DNA from: Calditrichota bacterium
GTDB taxonomy: Bacteria; Calditrichota; Calditrichia; Calditrichales; J004
Length of the DNA: 54,201 bases
Direction: 5' to 3'
Assembly: GCA_024277115.1 (NCBI GenBank)
Contig: JAJRVW010000203.1
Coordinates: 1 to 54,201 of the forward strand
The notes under the pieces are model-generated. The model was not told the DNA's origin and ran no database searches. It saw only the letters and a list, made by a program, of their open reading frames with translations. The translations under genes and the position numbers were made by a program. Position 1 is the first letter of the stretch. Each line of letters begins with the position of its first letter. Shown in pieces: positions 1-9,579 of the stretch.

Positions 1-345
1 TAATTAGGTTCTTAATCTGTGAATTCGTGGCTGATGTTAAACCCTTTGCCTTGGTCTATTAGTAACTTTTTTTTGCCACGGATTCACAAATTATAAAAAA
101 AGTTTAAGTTTTATGTTTTTAATCTGTAGCCCATTTTAACTGTTATTCACAGACTCCAAAATATTTCAATTCATACAGCAGGTTCACTAATTGTAAAAAT
201 TATAAATTAATTAGGTTCTTAATCTGTGAATTCATGGCTGATGTTTACCCCATGTTGCCTTCGTTTACAAGTAACTTTTTTTTTGCCACAGATTCACGAA
301 TTAAAACTTAAATTAATATAAGTCCTTAATCTTTGAATTCGTAAC
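1..345. repeat. Tandem noncoding repeats with inverted arms
   Basis: This gene-free stretch holds a degenerate unit of about 207-210 bases. The arm AATCTGTGAATTCGTGGC occurs at 14-31, recurs at 221-238 with one change and again, more diverged, at 328-345. Its near reverse complement GCCACGGATTCACAAATT occurs at 75-92 and recurs at 285-302 with two changes. Each unit is thus an imperfect inverted repeat whose arms are about 60 bases apart, and each right arm is preceded by a T-run. I see no ORF, promoter or terminator here. The arrangement looks like a miniature noncoding repeat family, but its genome-wide copy number cannot be judged from this window. Confidence 0.7.
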
Positions 346-419
346 TGGGGTTTAATTTTATTGCCTAAACTTTCATGGTTTCATTAAAAATGAAAATTGC
401 GTTATTTATCTATCAATTT

Positions 420-938
420 TTAGTTGGTAGTTAAGCCTTTGATTTTAATAAGAACCTGGTTCTGGGTAACTGTATCGGATTCCTTAACTGCGATTTCCAA
501 CACCTCGCAATCGTACGGTGCTTTTATTATATTTTCCATTTTCATTGCCTCAAGAATTAACAACCCATCACCTTCCTTGATAATATCCCCGACGGCCGAT
601 TGAACTTTTATAACAAGGCCGGGGATTGGCGCCTTTATTGTTTTCTCACCATGCCCGCCTGAAGCTGCTTTTACTAATTCCTTTACTTTACGGGTACGCT
701 CGTCTTCCACCTGTACATGAAAAAGGTCACCGGCAACCCGCACCTGATAACCATCATCATTTTTACTAATATTGACAATATAAGGCATATTATCTTTGAT
801 AAGGGAATAACGGCCATCACCTAGCGCAACAAGCTCCACATCCAGGCGTTTGCCATCTTTAGCCAAATAGCTTTCACCGTTTTGTTCGATCCAATCGAAA
901 CTAAATTCATTCTTTTTAGTATTGGCAAATATTTTCAT
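420..938 (-). CDS. Biotin carboxyl carrier protein subunit of acyl-CoA carboxylase
   Basis: This 172-residue protein carries biotin, which ferries CO2 from the biotin carboxylase to a carboxyltransferase. The C-terminal biotinyl-lipoyl domain spans roughly residues 98-168 and contains the EAMKME signature, with Lys133 as the biotinylated lysine. The N-terminal 90 residues resemble the extension found on carriers of propionyl- or methylmalonyl-CoA-type carboxylases. An AGAGG ribosome binding site precedes the ATG. It lies 34 bases downstream of the biotin carboxylase gene on the same strand, so the two are very likely co-transcribed. No carboxyltransferase gene is in the window, so the acyl-CoA substrate (acetyl, propionyl or other) is undetermined. 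Confidence 0.9.
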   Translation of the reverse strand: MKIFANTKKNEFSFDWIEQNGESYLAKDGKRLDVELVALGDGRYSLIKDNMPYIVNISKNDDGYQVRVAGDLFHVQVEDERTRKVKELVKAASGGHGEKTIKAPIPGLVIKVQSAVGDIIKEGDGLLILEAMKMENIIKAPYDCEVLEIAVKESDTVTQNQVLIKIKGLTTN

Positions 939-972
939 TTAACCTCTTCATCCATTTAATTTAACAATTAAC

Positions 973-2469
973 TTATCGATTTACTATCCGGTGTACCGAT
1001 TTCCACTGTGATAGCTGATGGCCATTTGGCTTGTCATTCATCAGGTTTACTTTTTTCTTCTCTTCTATCTCGCCAAGAATTCCGGCAAGTGCGGCAATCT
1101 CCGCAAATTCATCTGGTTCGCCAAATAGGTCATCCGCATATTCCTCAATAAATTTTGTAGTAAAATCACCCGATTGAAATTTTGGATGGTCGAATACACG
1201 GATCAAAAAAGGGATGGACGTTTTTATCCCACCAATCTGATATTCTCTTAAGGCCCGCTTCATACGTTTGATGGCCTGTTCCCTATCTGTTCCCCAGGCG
1301 CACAGTTTTGAAATCATCGGGTCGTAATAAAGGGATATTTCACTGCCCATGGTTACGCCGCTATCTTCCCGGATTCCTGGCCCATCTGCCGGGTTTAGGA
1401 ACTCGATAATGCCCGGCGAAGGCGCCCAATTATTGTCCGGGTCTTCTGCATACAAGCGGCATTCAAAAGCATGCCCCCAAAACTTTAAGCTGCTTTGCTT
1501 AACCCTCAACTTCTCCCCTGCGGCAATACGGATTTGTTCTTCCACCAAATCCAGGCCATTCACCATTTCAGTAACAGGATGCTCCACCTGCAAACGTGTA
1601 TTCATCTCTAAAAAATAGAAATTGCGGTTTTTATCCACCAAAAATTCAATCGTGCCTGCATTTTGATAATTGCATGCTTTGGCCGTATTTATTGCCGCTT
1701 CGCCCATCTTTTTTCGGAGCGCGTCATCCAGCAAAGAAGATGGCGCTTCCTCAATCACTTTTTGATGGCGGCGTTGTATGGAACACTCACGTTCACCCAG
1801 GTGCACCACATTGCCAAAAGCATCGGCCAAAATCTGGAACTCGATATGGCGTGGTTCTTCAACAAATTTTTCGATATAAACCGATCCGTCATTGAATGCT
1901 GCTTTGGCTTCCCGCGCCGCCCCTTCAACCGCCCCAAGGAACTCCTCATCCTTTTCAACAAGACGCATCCCTTTGCCACCTCCACCGGCTGCCGCTTTTA
2001 CCAAAACAGGATAGCCAATCTTTTGGGCCACTTTTTGTGCCTCAAGGTGATCGGTGATAGCATCTTCGGTTCCGGGAACGGTTGGAACCTTATTGGCAAT
2101 CATCAATTTACGCGCGGCTGTTTTATTGCCCATTGTACGGATGGCTTCTGCTTTGGGCCCAATAAAAACCAGGCCGGCCTTTTCCACGGCTTCAGCAAAC
2201 TCGGCATTTTCGGACATGAAACCATAACCCGGGTGAATAGCTTCAGCACCACATTTTTTTGCAATCTCCAAAATCCTTGCCCATTGTAAATAACTTTCCT
2301 GAGAGGTTTTTCCGCCAAGGGCATAGGCTTCGTAAGCACTATAAACGAAAGGACTCTTGCGGTCTATATCCGAATAAACCGCGACCGATTTTATCCCCAT
2401 TTCCGTACAAGTACGAATGATACGCAAGGCGATTTCTCCGCGATTGGCAATCAATATTTTTTTAAACAT
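973..2469 (-). CDS. accC: Biotin carboxylase subunit of acyl-CoA carboxylase
   Basis: This 498-residue ATP-grasp enzyme carboxylates biotin on its carrier using ATP and bicarbonate. The N-terminal domain starts with KILIANRGEIA. The ATP-binding glycine loop AAAGGGGKGMR sits near residues 159-169, and the catalytic segment MNTRLQVEHPVTE near residue 290. It is about 50 residues longer than E. coli AccC. The extra C-terminal tail is rich in Glu, Ala and Lys, as in alpha subunits of propionyl-CoA-type carboxylases. It is the first gene of a two-gene unit with the carrier protein downstream. Whether it serves fatty acid synthesis or a propionyl-CoA pathway cannot be told without the carboxyltransferase. 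Confidence 0.9.
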   Translation of the reverse strand: MFKKILIANRGEIALRIIRTCTEMGIKSVAVYSDIDRKSPFVYSAYEAYALGGKTSQESYLQWARILEIAKKCGAEAIHPGYGFMSENAEFAEAVEKAGLVFIGPKAEAIRTMGNKTAARKLMIANKVPTVPGTEDAITDHLEAQKVAQKIGYPVLVKAAAGGGGKGMRLVEKDEEFLGAVEGAAREAKAAFNDGSVYIEKFVEEPRHIEFQILADAFGNVVHLGERECSIQRRHQKVIEEAPSSLLDDALRKKMGEAAINTAKACNYQNAGTIEFLVDKNRNFYFLEMNTRLQVEHPVTEMVNGLDLVEEQIRIAAGEKLRVKQSSLKFWGHAFECRLYAEDPDNNWAPSPGIIEFLNPADGPGIREDSGVTMGSEISLYYDPMISKLCAWGTDREQAIKRMKRALREYQIGGIKTSIPFLIRVFDHPKFQSGDFTTKFIEEYADDLFGEPDEFAEIAALAGILGEIEEKKKVNLMNDKPNGHQLSQWKSVHRIVNR

Positions 2470-2638
2470 TTATTTCCGGCTCCATTTTAGGCTATATATT
2501 CTTTATTTTTTCATTGCTACTAATTTGTTTATCTTTTACACAATGAAAATAGGCCTGCGTTAAAATATTTTTATTTTTATAGAAACTTAAATGCTTTTGA
2601 AATATACAAAAAGTTAAAAATTGTAAAAACTATTTTCT

Positions 2639-2658
2639 TCAACTTTGAGCGAAGTTGA
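2639..2658. other. Inverted repeat in divergent intergenic region
   Basis: The 279-base region 2470-2748 separates the minus-strand carboxylase operon from the plus-strand DUF302 gene and should hold both promoters. It is very AT-rich and I cannot assign a convincing -35/-10 pair. The only structured site is a perfect 7-base inverted repeat, TCAACTT and AAGTTGA around a 6-base spacer. It could be an operator for the divergent pair, but that is speculation. Confidence 0.25.
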
Positions 2659-2748
2659 TACACGCTAATAATGATCGAGATAAATAATTCTGTCACTATT
2701 TACAATTAAGACCATCAAAACCCCAAACTATAAAAACGGAGGCATATA

Positions 2749-3132
2749 ATGAGTTATTATTTTTCAAAAATGTTAAATACAGGGTTCGACGAGACCATCG
2801 ACAATGTAACCGAGGCTTTACAAAAAGAAGGCTTTGGTATTCTTACCGAAATTGACGTACAGGCAACTTTAAAGAAAAAGCTGGATGTTGACTTTAAGCC
2901 GTACAGGATTCTCGGGGCTTGCAACCCGCCTTTTGCTTATGAGGCAGTAAAAAACGAAGACAAGGTCGGCGTAATGCTGCCATGTAATGTTGTTGTCATC
3001 CAGCAAGAAGGTGGTGTTGAAGTAAATATTGTTGATCCTATTGCTTCGATGCAGGCAATAAATAATGAGAACCTAAGAGGCATAGCCGAGCAGATTCAGC
3101 AAAAACTAAAAAAAGTACTCGACAGTTTATAA
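2749..3132 (+). CDS. DUF302 family protein
   Basis: This 127-residue soluble protein matches the DUF302 family by its overall pattern: a start resembling the phrase FDETIDNVTEALQKEGFGIL, a central GACNPPFAYEAV and VGVMLPCNVVV segment, and a terminal helix. Cys98 or its neighbours in the MLPCNV segment are typical of the family. No enzymatic function is established for it. An excellent GGAGG ribosome binding site lies 7 bases before the ATG. It is the only convincing plus-strand gene in the window and is transcribed divergently from the carboxylase operon, with no obvious link to it. Confidence 0.85.
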   Translation: MSYYFSKMLNTGFDETIDNVTEALQKEGFGILTEIDVQATLKKKLDVDFKPYRILGACNPPFAYEAVKNEDKVGVMLPCNVVVIQQEGGVEVNIVDPIASMQAINNENLRGIAEQIQQKLKKVLDSL

Positions 3133-3135
3133 CTG

Positions 3136-3175
3136 AAAAAAGCGGCATCTTTCCTAAATGGAATAATGCCGCTTT
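3136..3175 (-). terminator. Rho-independent terminator between convergent genes
   Basis: The stem AAAGCGGCAT (3139-3148) pairs perfectly with ATGCCGCTTT (3166-3175) across a 17-base loop. Read on the minus strand, the stem is followed by six T residues (3141-3136), so it should terminate the secreted repeat-protein gene that ends at 3211. On the plus strand the T-run is weaker, but the hairpin may also serve the DUF302 gene ending at 3132. Confidence 0.75.
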
Positions 3176-3210
3176 AATAAGTTTTGATGATATACTTCAA
3201 CCACACAAAA

Positions 3211-5649
3211 TTATTTTAACAAAACAAATTTCTTTGATGAAGTAAATCCATTGGATAATTGAAGTTGAAAATAGTAAACCCCGCTCGATAATCCCTCTGC
3301 ATTAAAAGTAATTTTATATCTCCCCGCTTTTTGGCTTTCATTTACCAAAACCCGCACTTCCTGGCCAAGCATATCATAAACAATCAGTTTAACATTAATT
3401 TTATTTTTCAACTCGTATTTAATAGTCGTTTGCGGATTAAAAGGATTAGGATAATTATTATAGAGAACCGGGCTTGAGGGTATTTCACCTTGATTCTCCC
3501 CGGCAATACCAACGGTTGTAACATTTTCGTACCAGGCTATTTTTGCATCATTTTTTGAAGCAGAAAGGACATCCGGTTTCCCATCGCCATCGATGTCTGC
3601 AACAAAAACGGACCGTGCGCCATTGGCATTATCAGCAATAGTGACGGGTGTAAACTGCTCACTTCCATTGTTTTCAAACAGCATAATTTTCCGGTCATTT
3701 ACAGAGGCTGAAAAAATATCCACATCACCATCACCATCGATATCGGCGGCATAAACAGAACGTGCGCCGTCTACGCTGTCACTAAGCACATGGGTTGTAA
3801 AAACCTCGCTGCCATCATTCTCATACCAGGCAATTTTATCATCGTTCCTCGAGGCCGAAAGCACATCAACATCGCCATCGCCATCCACATCCAAGGCAAA
3901 AACCGAGTAAGCCCCGTTTGCGCTATCACTGATCGTGTGAGCGGTAAAAGTTTCATTGCCATCATTTTCATACCAGGCAATTTTATCATCATAGCGTGAT
4001 GCAGAAAGCACGTCAACGTCACCATCGCCATCTACATCGGCGGCATAAACACCACGCGCACCATCCGCTGTAAGTGTAATGGTATGCGAGGTAAAGCCTT
4101 CACTGCCGTCATTCTCGTACCAGGCAACCTTATCTTCACCGGAGGAAGCAGACAGTACATCCACGTCACCATCACCGTCCACATCAATGGCAAAAACCAT
4201 CTTTGCCGTAGAAAGTGTGTTTGTTATGATTCGCTGTGTAAAATTTTGGTCGCCATCGTTCTCGTACCAGGCGATTTTGTCATCGCTTTCCGAAGCGGAA
4301 AGAACGTCCATATCGCCGTCGCCATCCACATCCAAGGCAAAAACCGACCGAGCGCCGTCTGCACTGTCACTTATAGTATGCCGGGCAAAGGTCGTACTAC
4401 CGTCATTTTCGTACCAAATAATCCGGTTATCTTTTATTGAGGCAGAAAGAATGTCCGTATCGTTATCACCATCCACATCGGCAGCATAAACTGAATAGGC
4501 CCCGGCCGCGCCGTAAGTAAGGGCATGAGTTGCAAAGTTCTCGCTGCCATCATTTTCGTACCAGGCTATTTTGTCATCGTCAAATGAAGCGGAGACCACA
4601 TCCATATCATTATCGCTGTCCACATCAATGGCATAAACAGCACGGGCGCTTAAGGCATGCATGCTAATAATATGTGTCGTAAAATTTTCACTGCCATCAT
4701 TTTCATACCAGGCGATTTTATCATCACTTTCCGAGGCGGACAGCACATCCAAATCCCCATCGCCATCCATGTCTTTGGCGTAAACCGAATAAACAAAATC
4801 AGCATTGGCCGAGATTACAAAAGCTGAAAAATTTTGACTGCCGTCATTTTTATACCAAGCGACCGTATCGTCCCTAATCGAACCGGACAAAACATCCATA
4901 TCGCCGTCACCATCTATATCCGCGGCATAAACAGAACGCGCACCATCGGCATTTAAAGTTATAAAACTCGAGGTAAAATTTTCATTGCCGTCATTTTCGT
5001 ACCAGGCAATTTTATCATCATTATATGAGGCGGAAAGCACATCGATATCACCATCACCGTCCAAATCGGTCGCATAAACAGAGCGGGCGCTGTTGGCATT
5101 TGTTGTAATTGTATGCGCAGAAAAGTTTTCACTGCCATCGTTCTCGTACCAGGCAATTTTATCGTCTGTACGTGATGCGGAGAGTACATCGATATCACCA
5201 TCGCCGTCAACATCAATGGCAAAAACCGAGTACGGCGCATCCACGCTATGCGTAATTGTATGGGCCGTAAAATTTTGACTGCCATAATTTTCGTACCAGG
5301 CAATTTTATCATCCGCTTTGGAGGCCGAGAGCAAATCCATATCGCCATCGCCATCCACATCAATGGCAAAAACCGAGCGGGCTTCGTGTGCTTCATCGGT
5401 AACCGTGTGGATAGTAAACTCCTCGCTGCCATTATTTTCCAACCAGGCTATCCGGTCATCGCTTTCCGAACCGGAAAGAATATCAATATCCCCGTCGCCA
5501 TCAACATCTGCGGCATAGACGGAGTAGGCGCCGCCCGCTGCAGTCTCGCCGCCAAAAACCGTATGCGGGTTAAATTGAACCTGTGCAAAGCTTATGCTCG
5601 CAAACAAAAAGAAATATGCGGTTCGCGTTGTAATTTTCTGAACAGACAT
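3211..5649 (-). CDS. Secreted FG-GAP/VCBS repeat protein with T9SS sorting domain
   Basis: This 812-residue secreted protein starts with a signal peptide (residues 1-22, cleavage after SFA or nearby). Residues 44-709 are thirteen complete copies and one partial copy of a 49-residue repeat. Each has a calcium-binding-like DxDGDGDxD loop followed by DVLSAS, DDKIAWYEN and a variable strand. This is the FG-GAP/VCBS pattern and should fold as one or two beta-propellers. Residues 730-812 carry the YPNPFNP motif and a terminal beta-sandwich ending GVYYFQL...KKFVLLK, typical of type IX secretion C-terminal domains. An excellent GGAGG ribosome binding site precedes the ATG. It is monocistronic, with a strong terminator downstream. 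A surface or adhesion role is inferred; no enzymatic domain is visible. Confidence 0.88.
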   Translation of the reverse strand: MSVQKITTRTAYFFLFASISFAQVQFNPHTVFGGETAAGGAYSVYAADVDGDGDIDILSGSESDDRIAWLENNGSEEFTIHTVTDEAHEARSVFAIDVDGDGDMDLLSASKADDKIAWYENYGSQNFTAHTITHSVDAPYSVFAIDVDGDGDIDVLSASRTDDKIAWYENDGSENFSAHTITTNANSARSVYATDLDGDGDIDVLSASYNDDKIAWYENDGNENFTSSFITLNADGARSVYAADIDGDGDMDVLSGSIRDDTVAWYKNDGSQNFSAFVISANADFVYSVYAKDMDGDGDLDVLSASESDDKIAWYENDGSENFTTHIISMHALSARAVYAIDVDSDNDMDVVSASFDDDKIAWYENDGSENFATHALTYGAAGAYSVYAADVDGDNDTDILSASIKDNRIIWYENDGSTTFARHTISDSADGARSVFALDVDGDGDMDVLSASESDDKIAWYENDGDQNFTQRIITNTLSTAKMVFAIDVDGDGDVDVLSASSGEDKVAWYENDGSEGFTSHTITLTADGARGVYAADVDGDGDVDVLSASRYDDKIAWYENDGNETFTAHTISDSANGAYSVFALDVDGDGDVDVLSASRNDDKIAWYENDGSEVFTTHVLSDSVDGARSVYAADIDGDGDVDIFSASVNDRKIMLFENNGSEQFTPVTIADNANGARSVFVADIDGDGKPDVLSASKNDAKIAWYENVTTVGIAGENQGEIPSSPVLYNNYPNPFNPQTTIKYELKNKINVKLIVYDMLGQEVRVLVNESQKAGRYKITFNAEGLSSGVYYFQLQLSNGFTSSKKFVLLK
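3523..5520 (-). repeat. 14-copy 147-bp coding repeat
   Basis: At DNA level the repeats of the secreted protein form a 147-base tandem array in exact phase (49 codons), with thirteen full units and a final shortened one. The core encoding DDKIAWYENDG is the best conserved; the inter-core strands vary. No unit changes length, so copy number could change by recombination without breaking the frame. Confidence 0.85.
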
Positions 5650-5866
5650 AGACTATCCTCCAAAATTAGACTGGTTAAAATATCAGTGGCCATTTAGACA
5701 CGTTTTAAAAAGAAGAAGGCAAAATCGATTTATATATGGCGCATTCTTTTTGAATTATTTTAAAAAGACAATTTGAATGCTCGTCAATGAACTATGAAGA
5801 TTTAACAAAAATTTTTATATAAATATTCTGAGTTGTTCGGCATAAAGCAGAAAAAATATTCTTGGG

Positions 5867-7234
5867 TCAGGCAGAAAGCTGTAACAGTTGGGCAGCTTTC
5901 TCTTCATCACCCATTTTTAAATAGAGGCCGGCAAGCCTGCGGCCAACGTTTTGATTATTGGTCGAAAAGGTATAAAGCTTCTCGTAAACCTTAATTGCTT
6001 CCGGGAAGTTTTGTTGTTTCATATAAATGACGCCTAGGGTATCCATCGCATCCTGACGGGCAGGATTAATTTGGATTAGTTTATTAAGGCAGTAAATTGC
6101 TTCGGGAATTCGCGAAAGTTTTAGGGCCAGGGGAATCGCTTTATTTAAAACATCTTCGCCTCCAAATGTTTTATTTATCAACTTAAACAGGATACCAAAC
6201 GCAGCTGAATTATCCCCTAATTTTTCCAAAAGAACCGCTTTCGTATAGTTCAGCTTGTCTTCATCAATTATAACATCTGTAGAAATCTGCCAACCATTTT
6301 TTTGTAAAAGTTGTCCATTTGTAATCATCTTTTCCACGGCATCAATGGCAGCTTTATAATCGCCTTCAATTTCGGCAACACGATAGAGCATATAATATGC
6401 GCCAACCTGGTTTTTTACTTTTTGCAAGGACTCTTGCGCATTTATTTTAGCCATACGATAATCTTTTTGCTTAAAAAAGGACTCGGCCAAAACATTTAAA
6501 AGCGAAGCAGTCATGGCATTGTCGAACTGGTTCAATTTTTTTGCTTCAATAAAATGGGCGATGGCCAGGTGATGTTCGTTATTCAAACTAAACTGCTGGC
6601 CAAGGGTATAATGCGCATAAGCGCTGGAGGGGTTTTCCTCAACCGTTTTTTGGAGTAACCTGAGGTTGCGTTCGCTTTTTTCAGATTTTAACTCCCCTTC
6701 TACCGCATAACCCAAATGCTCGATGACTAATTTTGACCGACGGGTTTCTGGCCTTGGATAATTTGGGTCATGTGCCAATTGTTCATGTATCCGTCCTTTA
6801 AAGGCTATGCCCTTATTATTTGTAAACAGACGGTAGGCCGTGGAAATATAAGCGCTGGCCGCATCATTTGTTTTGTTGTTGATTTGAACCTGGTAAATGA
6901 TCGGCTTTTTAGTGGAAATTATTTCTTTCCGTATTTGCAGTTTTGAATCCGGTGCTAATCGTTCATCGGCATCCAACCATAAAATCCAATCGGATGTGGC
7001 ATGTTTTATTGATTCATTTCTGGCTACTGAAAAATCATCACACCAATTAAAATAATGGATTTCAGCGCCATATCGTTTTGCAATATTAACAGTTTGATCG
7101 GTAGAACCTGTATCCAAAATTATGATTTGATCAACCACATTTTTTACGCTCTCGAGACAATCAGCAAGAAACTCTTGCTCGTTTTTTACAATCATACACA
7201 AAGAGAGTGTTTGTCTTTTTTGTTTATTTTTCAT
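5867..7234 (-). CDS. Family 2 glycosyltransferase with TPR domain
   Basis: The 455-residue protein begins with a compact GT-A domain. The donor-binding segment LSLCMIVKNE is at residues 10-19, DTGSTD at 41-46, and the metal-binding DxD within LDAD at 87-90. The second half (about 190-455) consists of tetratricopeptide-like helical repeats, which usually bind protein. This combination resembles the SunS/WaaE-type transferases found near flagellar or surface-protein modification loci. It is four bases downstream of a second, double-domain homologue, so the two are co-transcribed. Its sugar and acceptor cannot be deduced; flagellin is suggested by the neighbouring flagellar operon. Confidence 0.85.
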   Translation of the reverse strand: MKNKQKRQTLSLCMIVKNEQEFLADCLESVKNVVDQIIILDTGSTDQTVNIAKRYGAEIHYFNWCDDFSVARNESIKHATSDWILWLDADERLAPDSKLQIRKEIISTKKPIIYQVQINNKTNDAASAYISTAYRLFTNNKGIAFKGRIHEQLAHDPNYPRPETRRSKLVIEHLGYAVEGELKSEKSERNLRLLQKTVEENPSSAYAHYTLGQQFSLNNEHHLAIAHFIEAKKLNQFDNAMTASLLNVLAESFFKQKDYRMAKINAQESLQKVKNQVGAYYMLYRVAEIEGDYKAAIDAVEKMITNGQLLQKNGWQISTDVIIDEDKLNYTKAVLLEKLGDNSAAFGILFKLINKTFGGEDVLNKAIPLALKLSRIPEAIYCLNKLIQINPARQDAMDTLGVIYMKQQNFPEAIKVYEKLYTFSTNNQNVGRRLAGLYLKMGDEEKAAQLLQLSA

Positions 7235-7238
7235 CTTT

Positions 7239-9446
7239 TTAATTCAACACTTTCTCTGCAGGTTTTACCGCTTCAAATACTTGTAAAAGACGGTCAACTT
7301 CAGATAAATCCAGTTTATGGATATGTTGGGTCTTTTTTAATTCCTGAAATAATTTTATAGCTTTTTCGGTATTGCCATCATACATAATCGTTATGGCCAA
7401 AATATATTTAGCCATCGCATTTTTTGCATTAAAGCGTAGACAGGCGGATGCATATTTTTGTGCCGCCGGGTGGTTATCACGCGCCAACTCAATTTGCCCA
7501 AGCCGCAGATAAATTATTTCCTTAATTTCATTGGTGATATTTCCCTGCGGATTGCTGATTGCTTTAGTCAAAAACTCGGCTGCTTTGTCCCATTGTTTCA
7601 GCGCCTTATAGGTTTCTCCCGTTTTAAAAAGCAGATAGGCATCTTGGGGCGTTTCCCGCAATTCGTCTTCCAAAAGATTTAAATTCCGCTTTGCGCGGGC
7701 TTCATTATTTGCCTGATAGCCATAATGATTTATAATAATCTCACTCTCAGAAAATTTACCGGAATGCTCTGCAATGGACGGGATTATTTGTTCATGCACT
7801 TTGTTTTGATAGCGATGGTCCGCTTTATTTAAAAAGAGCCTTACCTGTTTTTCATCTAAAAATGTTACCATATCCTCTTCGGGTTGATAATTGCGCAATA
7901 CAACATTTATGGCATCAGCCTCGGTTTCTTTTACCTGGACCCGCAACCGGTTAAGCGAACTTTTATCCAACTCTTCATCGGCATCCAAATGCAGGATCCA
8001 TTTGCCTTTTGCCTGTTCCAGGGCAATATTACGCGCATCGGAAAAGCTGCCATTCCATACAAATTTAATAATGGTTGCCCCAAAGGACTGGGCAACTTTT
8101 AACGTATCATCTTCAGAACCGGTATCAACGATGATAATTTCATCCACCACATCTTTAACGCTATTCAAGCAACGCTTTAAATCTACTTCCTCATTCTTTA
8201 CGATCATACATAAAGAAACAAGCGGGCCGGTATATGCGGGTTGTTGCTCTTTCCCCAAGTCGCCGAGCTGGTTTTTTTGATCCGGATTCAGCAAAAGGTA
8301 AGCCGCTTCAAACAGTTCTTGATCATATTGTTTTATAAAGCCTAAAACGGAAGTTAAATCTAAATTTGTTTTTTCTAATAATTCAGGAAGATTATCAATT
8401 AGCTGGACAAACTCCGCTGCTGTTTTCTGAGAATTTACTAATTTTAATAACTGAAAAAATGGGGAAATCCGCTCTTCCCTGCCAAGCACAACATGGCTTG
8501 GCGCGATCCCGCTTTTGATACATTTTGTGAGGTCGTCGATGGCCTTGTCATAATTTTTGTTCATAATCGAAATTTTTACATAAGGCCACACAAGGCGGAT
8601 ATCGTTCCATTTTGTTTTCTCGTTGATGATTGCAGCGCCGTTATAAAACTTTTCTACCGAATCTGTATTACTGCCCAAAATTACCCAGTCGCCAAACATA
8701 CCCCATATCCCAACAATTGCTTCGGTTAAGGGCGGATTCTTTTTCTCGACCCGATAAACGGCATTTAATAAATTTTCGCTAAATCGCTTGTCTCCGAGCG
8801 CTTTTAAGGTTAATAAAAGTTTAAACCAGTAATGAAAGTTATCATCCTCTTTTTTAGTTGCAGCTTGTAAAAGCTTAAGATTCCGCAAAAGTTTATTTTC
8901 TGTATCCATGTGCCCGGAATGGTTTAACCAGCACTCCGCCAGTGAGCCAAATGGCACTGTAATATTATTTTTAGTGGCATATTCACGGATAGATTTTAAC
9001 GGATGCTCATGGATGATGCCTTCATATTTAAATCCCAGGTTATTTCTAAACAACAAAAGCCGGTCTAATGACTGGTATTTGTCAGCAGAAATATATGAGC
9101 GCTCGTCAATCATCATACCAAGATATTTTGTTCCGCTTAATTGGTGTTTTATCGATAGCTCCGGGTGCATGGATAAAATATGATCTGCGTCGAGATTAAA
9201 TATCCACTCTTTTGTGGCTTGCTGAATGGCAAAATTTCGGGCGGCAGAGAAATCATCGTTCCACACATAGTGATAAATGACTGCGCCAAATTCCCTGGCA
9301 ATTTTTACCGTATCATCAGTGGAACCCGTATCAACAATAATAATTTCATCTACATGTTTACGGATGGAACCAAGGGCGAGGGCGAGGTTTTCTTCCTCAT
9401 TTTTAACGATCATGCATAGCGAAATTGTAACGGCATTATTTTTCAT
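7239..9446 (-). CDS. Tandem double GT2 glycosyltransferase with TPR
   Basis: This 735-residue protein holds two family 2 glycosyltransferase modules in tandem. The first starts at about residue 8 (SLCMIVKNEE) with DxD at 86-88. The second starts at about 410 with the same SLCMIVKNEE signature and DxD at 488-490. A helical region separates them (about 180-400) and TPR-like repeats follow the second module (about 590-720). Both modules keep the DTGS(T/E)DDT donor-site motif, so both appear competent. The modules are closely related to each other and to the single-domain protein downstream, indicating duplication and fusion. Sugar and acceptor are unknown. Confidence 0.85.
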   Translation of the reverse strand: MKNNAVTISLCMIVKNEEENLALALGSIRKHVDEIIIVDTGSTDDTVKIAREFGAVIYHYVWNDDFSAARNFAIQQATKEWIFNLDADHILSMHPELSIKHQLSGTKYLGMMIDERSYISADKYQSLDRLLLFRNNLGFKYEGIIHEHPLKSIREYATKNNITVPFGSLAECWLNHSGHMDTENKLLRNLKLLQAATKKEDDNFHYWFKLLLTLKALGDKRFSENLLNAVYRVEKKNPPLTEAIVGIWGMFGDWVILGSNTDSVEKFYNGAAIINEKTKWNDIRLVWPYVKISIMNKNYDKAIDDLTKCIKSGIAPSHVVLGREERISPFFQLLKLVNSQKTAAEFVQLIDNLPELLEKTNLDLTSVLGFIKQYDQELFEAAYLLLNPDQKNQLGDLGKEQQPAYTGPLVSLCMIVKNEEVDLKRCLNSVKDVVDEIIIVDTGSEDDTLKVAQSFGATIIKFVWNGSFSDARNIALEQAKGKWILHLDADEELDKSSLNRLRVQVKETEADAINVVLRNYQPEEDMVTFLDEKQVRLFLNKADHRYQNKVHEQIIPSIAEHSGKFSESEIIINHYGYQANNEARAKRNLNLLEDELRETPQDAYLLFKTGETYKALKQWDKAAEFLTKAISNPQGNITNEIKEIIYLRLGQIELARDNHPAAQKYASACLRFNAKNAMAKYILAITIMYDGNTEKAIKLFQELKKTQHIHKLDLSEVDRLLQVFEAVKPAEKVLN

Positions 9447-9556
9447 TTATTCTTTTCTGTAAAAGTAGTATCCAGTCAATAATAAAATGTCGGTTTCGTC
9501 ATACCCACAAACCTTGTCGGGACATAAACAGAATTATTTCGGAATCCCTAAGGATA

Positions 9557-9579
9557 CTGATCCCGCCTTGGCGGGACAG
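9557..9579. repeat. GC-rich palindromic hairpin in intergenic spacer
   Basis: TCCCGCC (9561-9567) pairs perfectly with GGCGGGA (9570-9576) across two T residues. A flanking CTG/CAG pairing around one bulged A extends the stem to ten pairs. The surrounding 184-base spacer (9447-9630) is unusually GC-rich for the region and contains a related fragment, CCTTGTCGGGACA, at about 9513-9525. The composition suggests an inserted intergenic repeat of the small palindromic type. No T-run follows on the minus strand, so it is not a classical terminator. Confidence 0.55.

Noticed and set aside
4079-5697. Several plus-strand ORFs opposite the secreted repeat protein
   Set aside because: They repeat with the same 147-base period (FSYQA, SISPSPSTS) as the real gene and are shadows of it.
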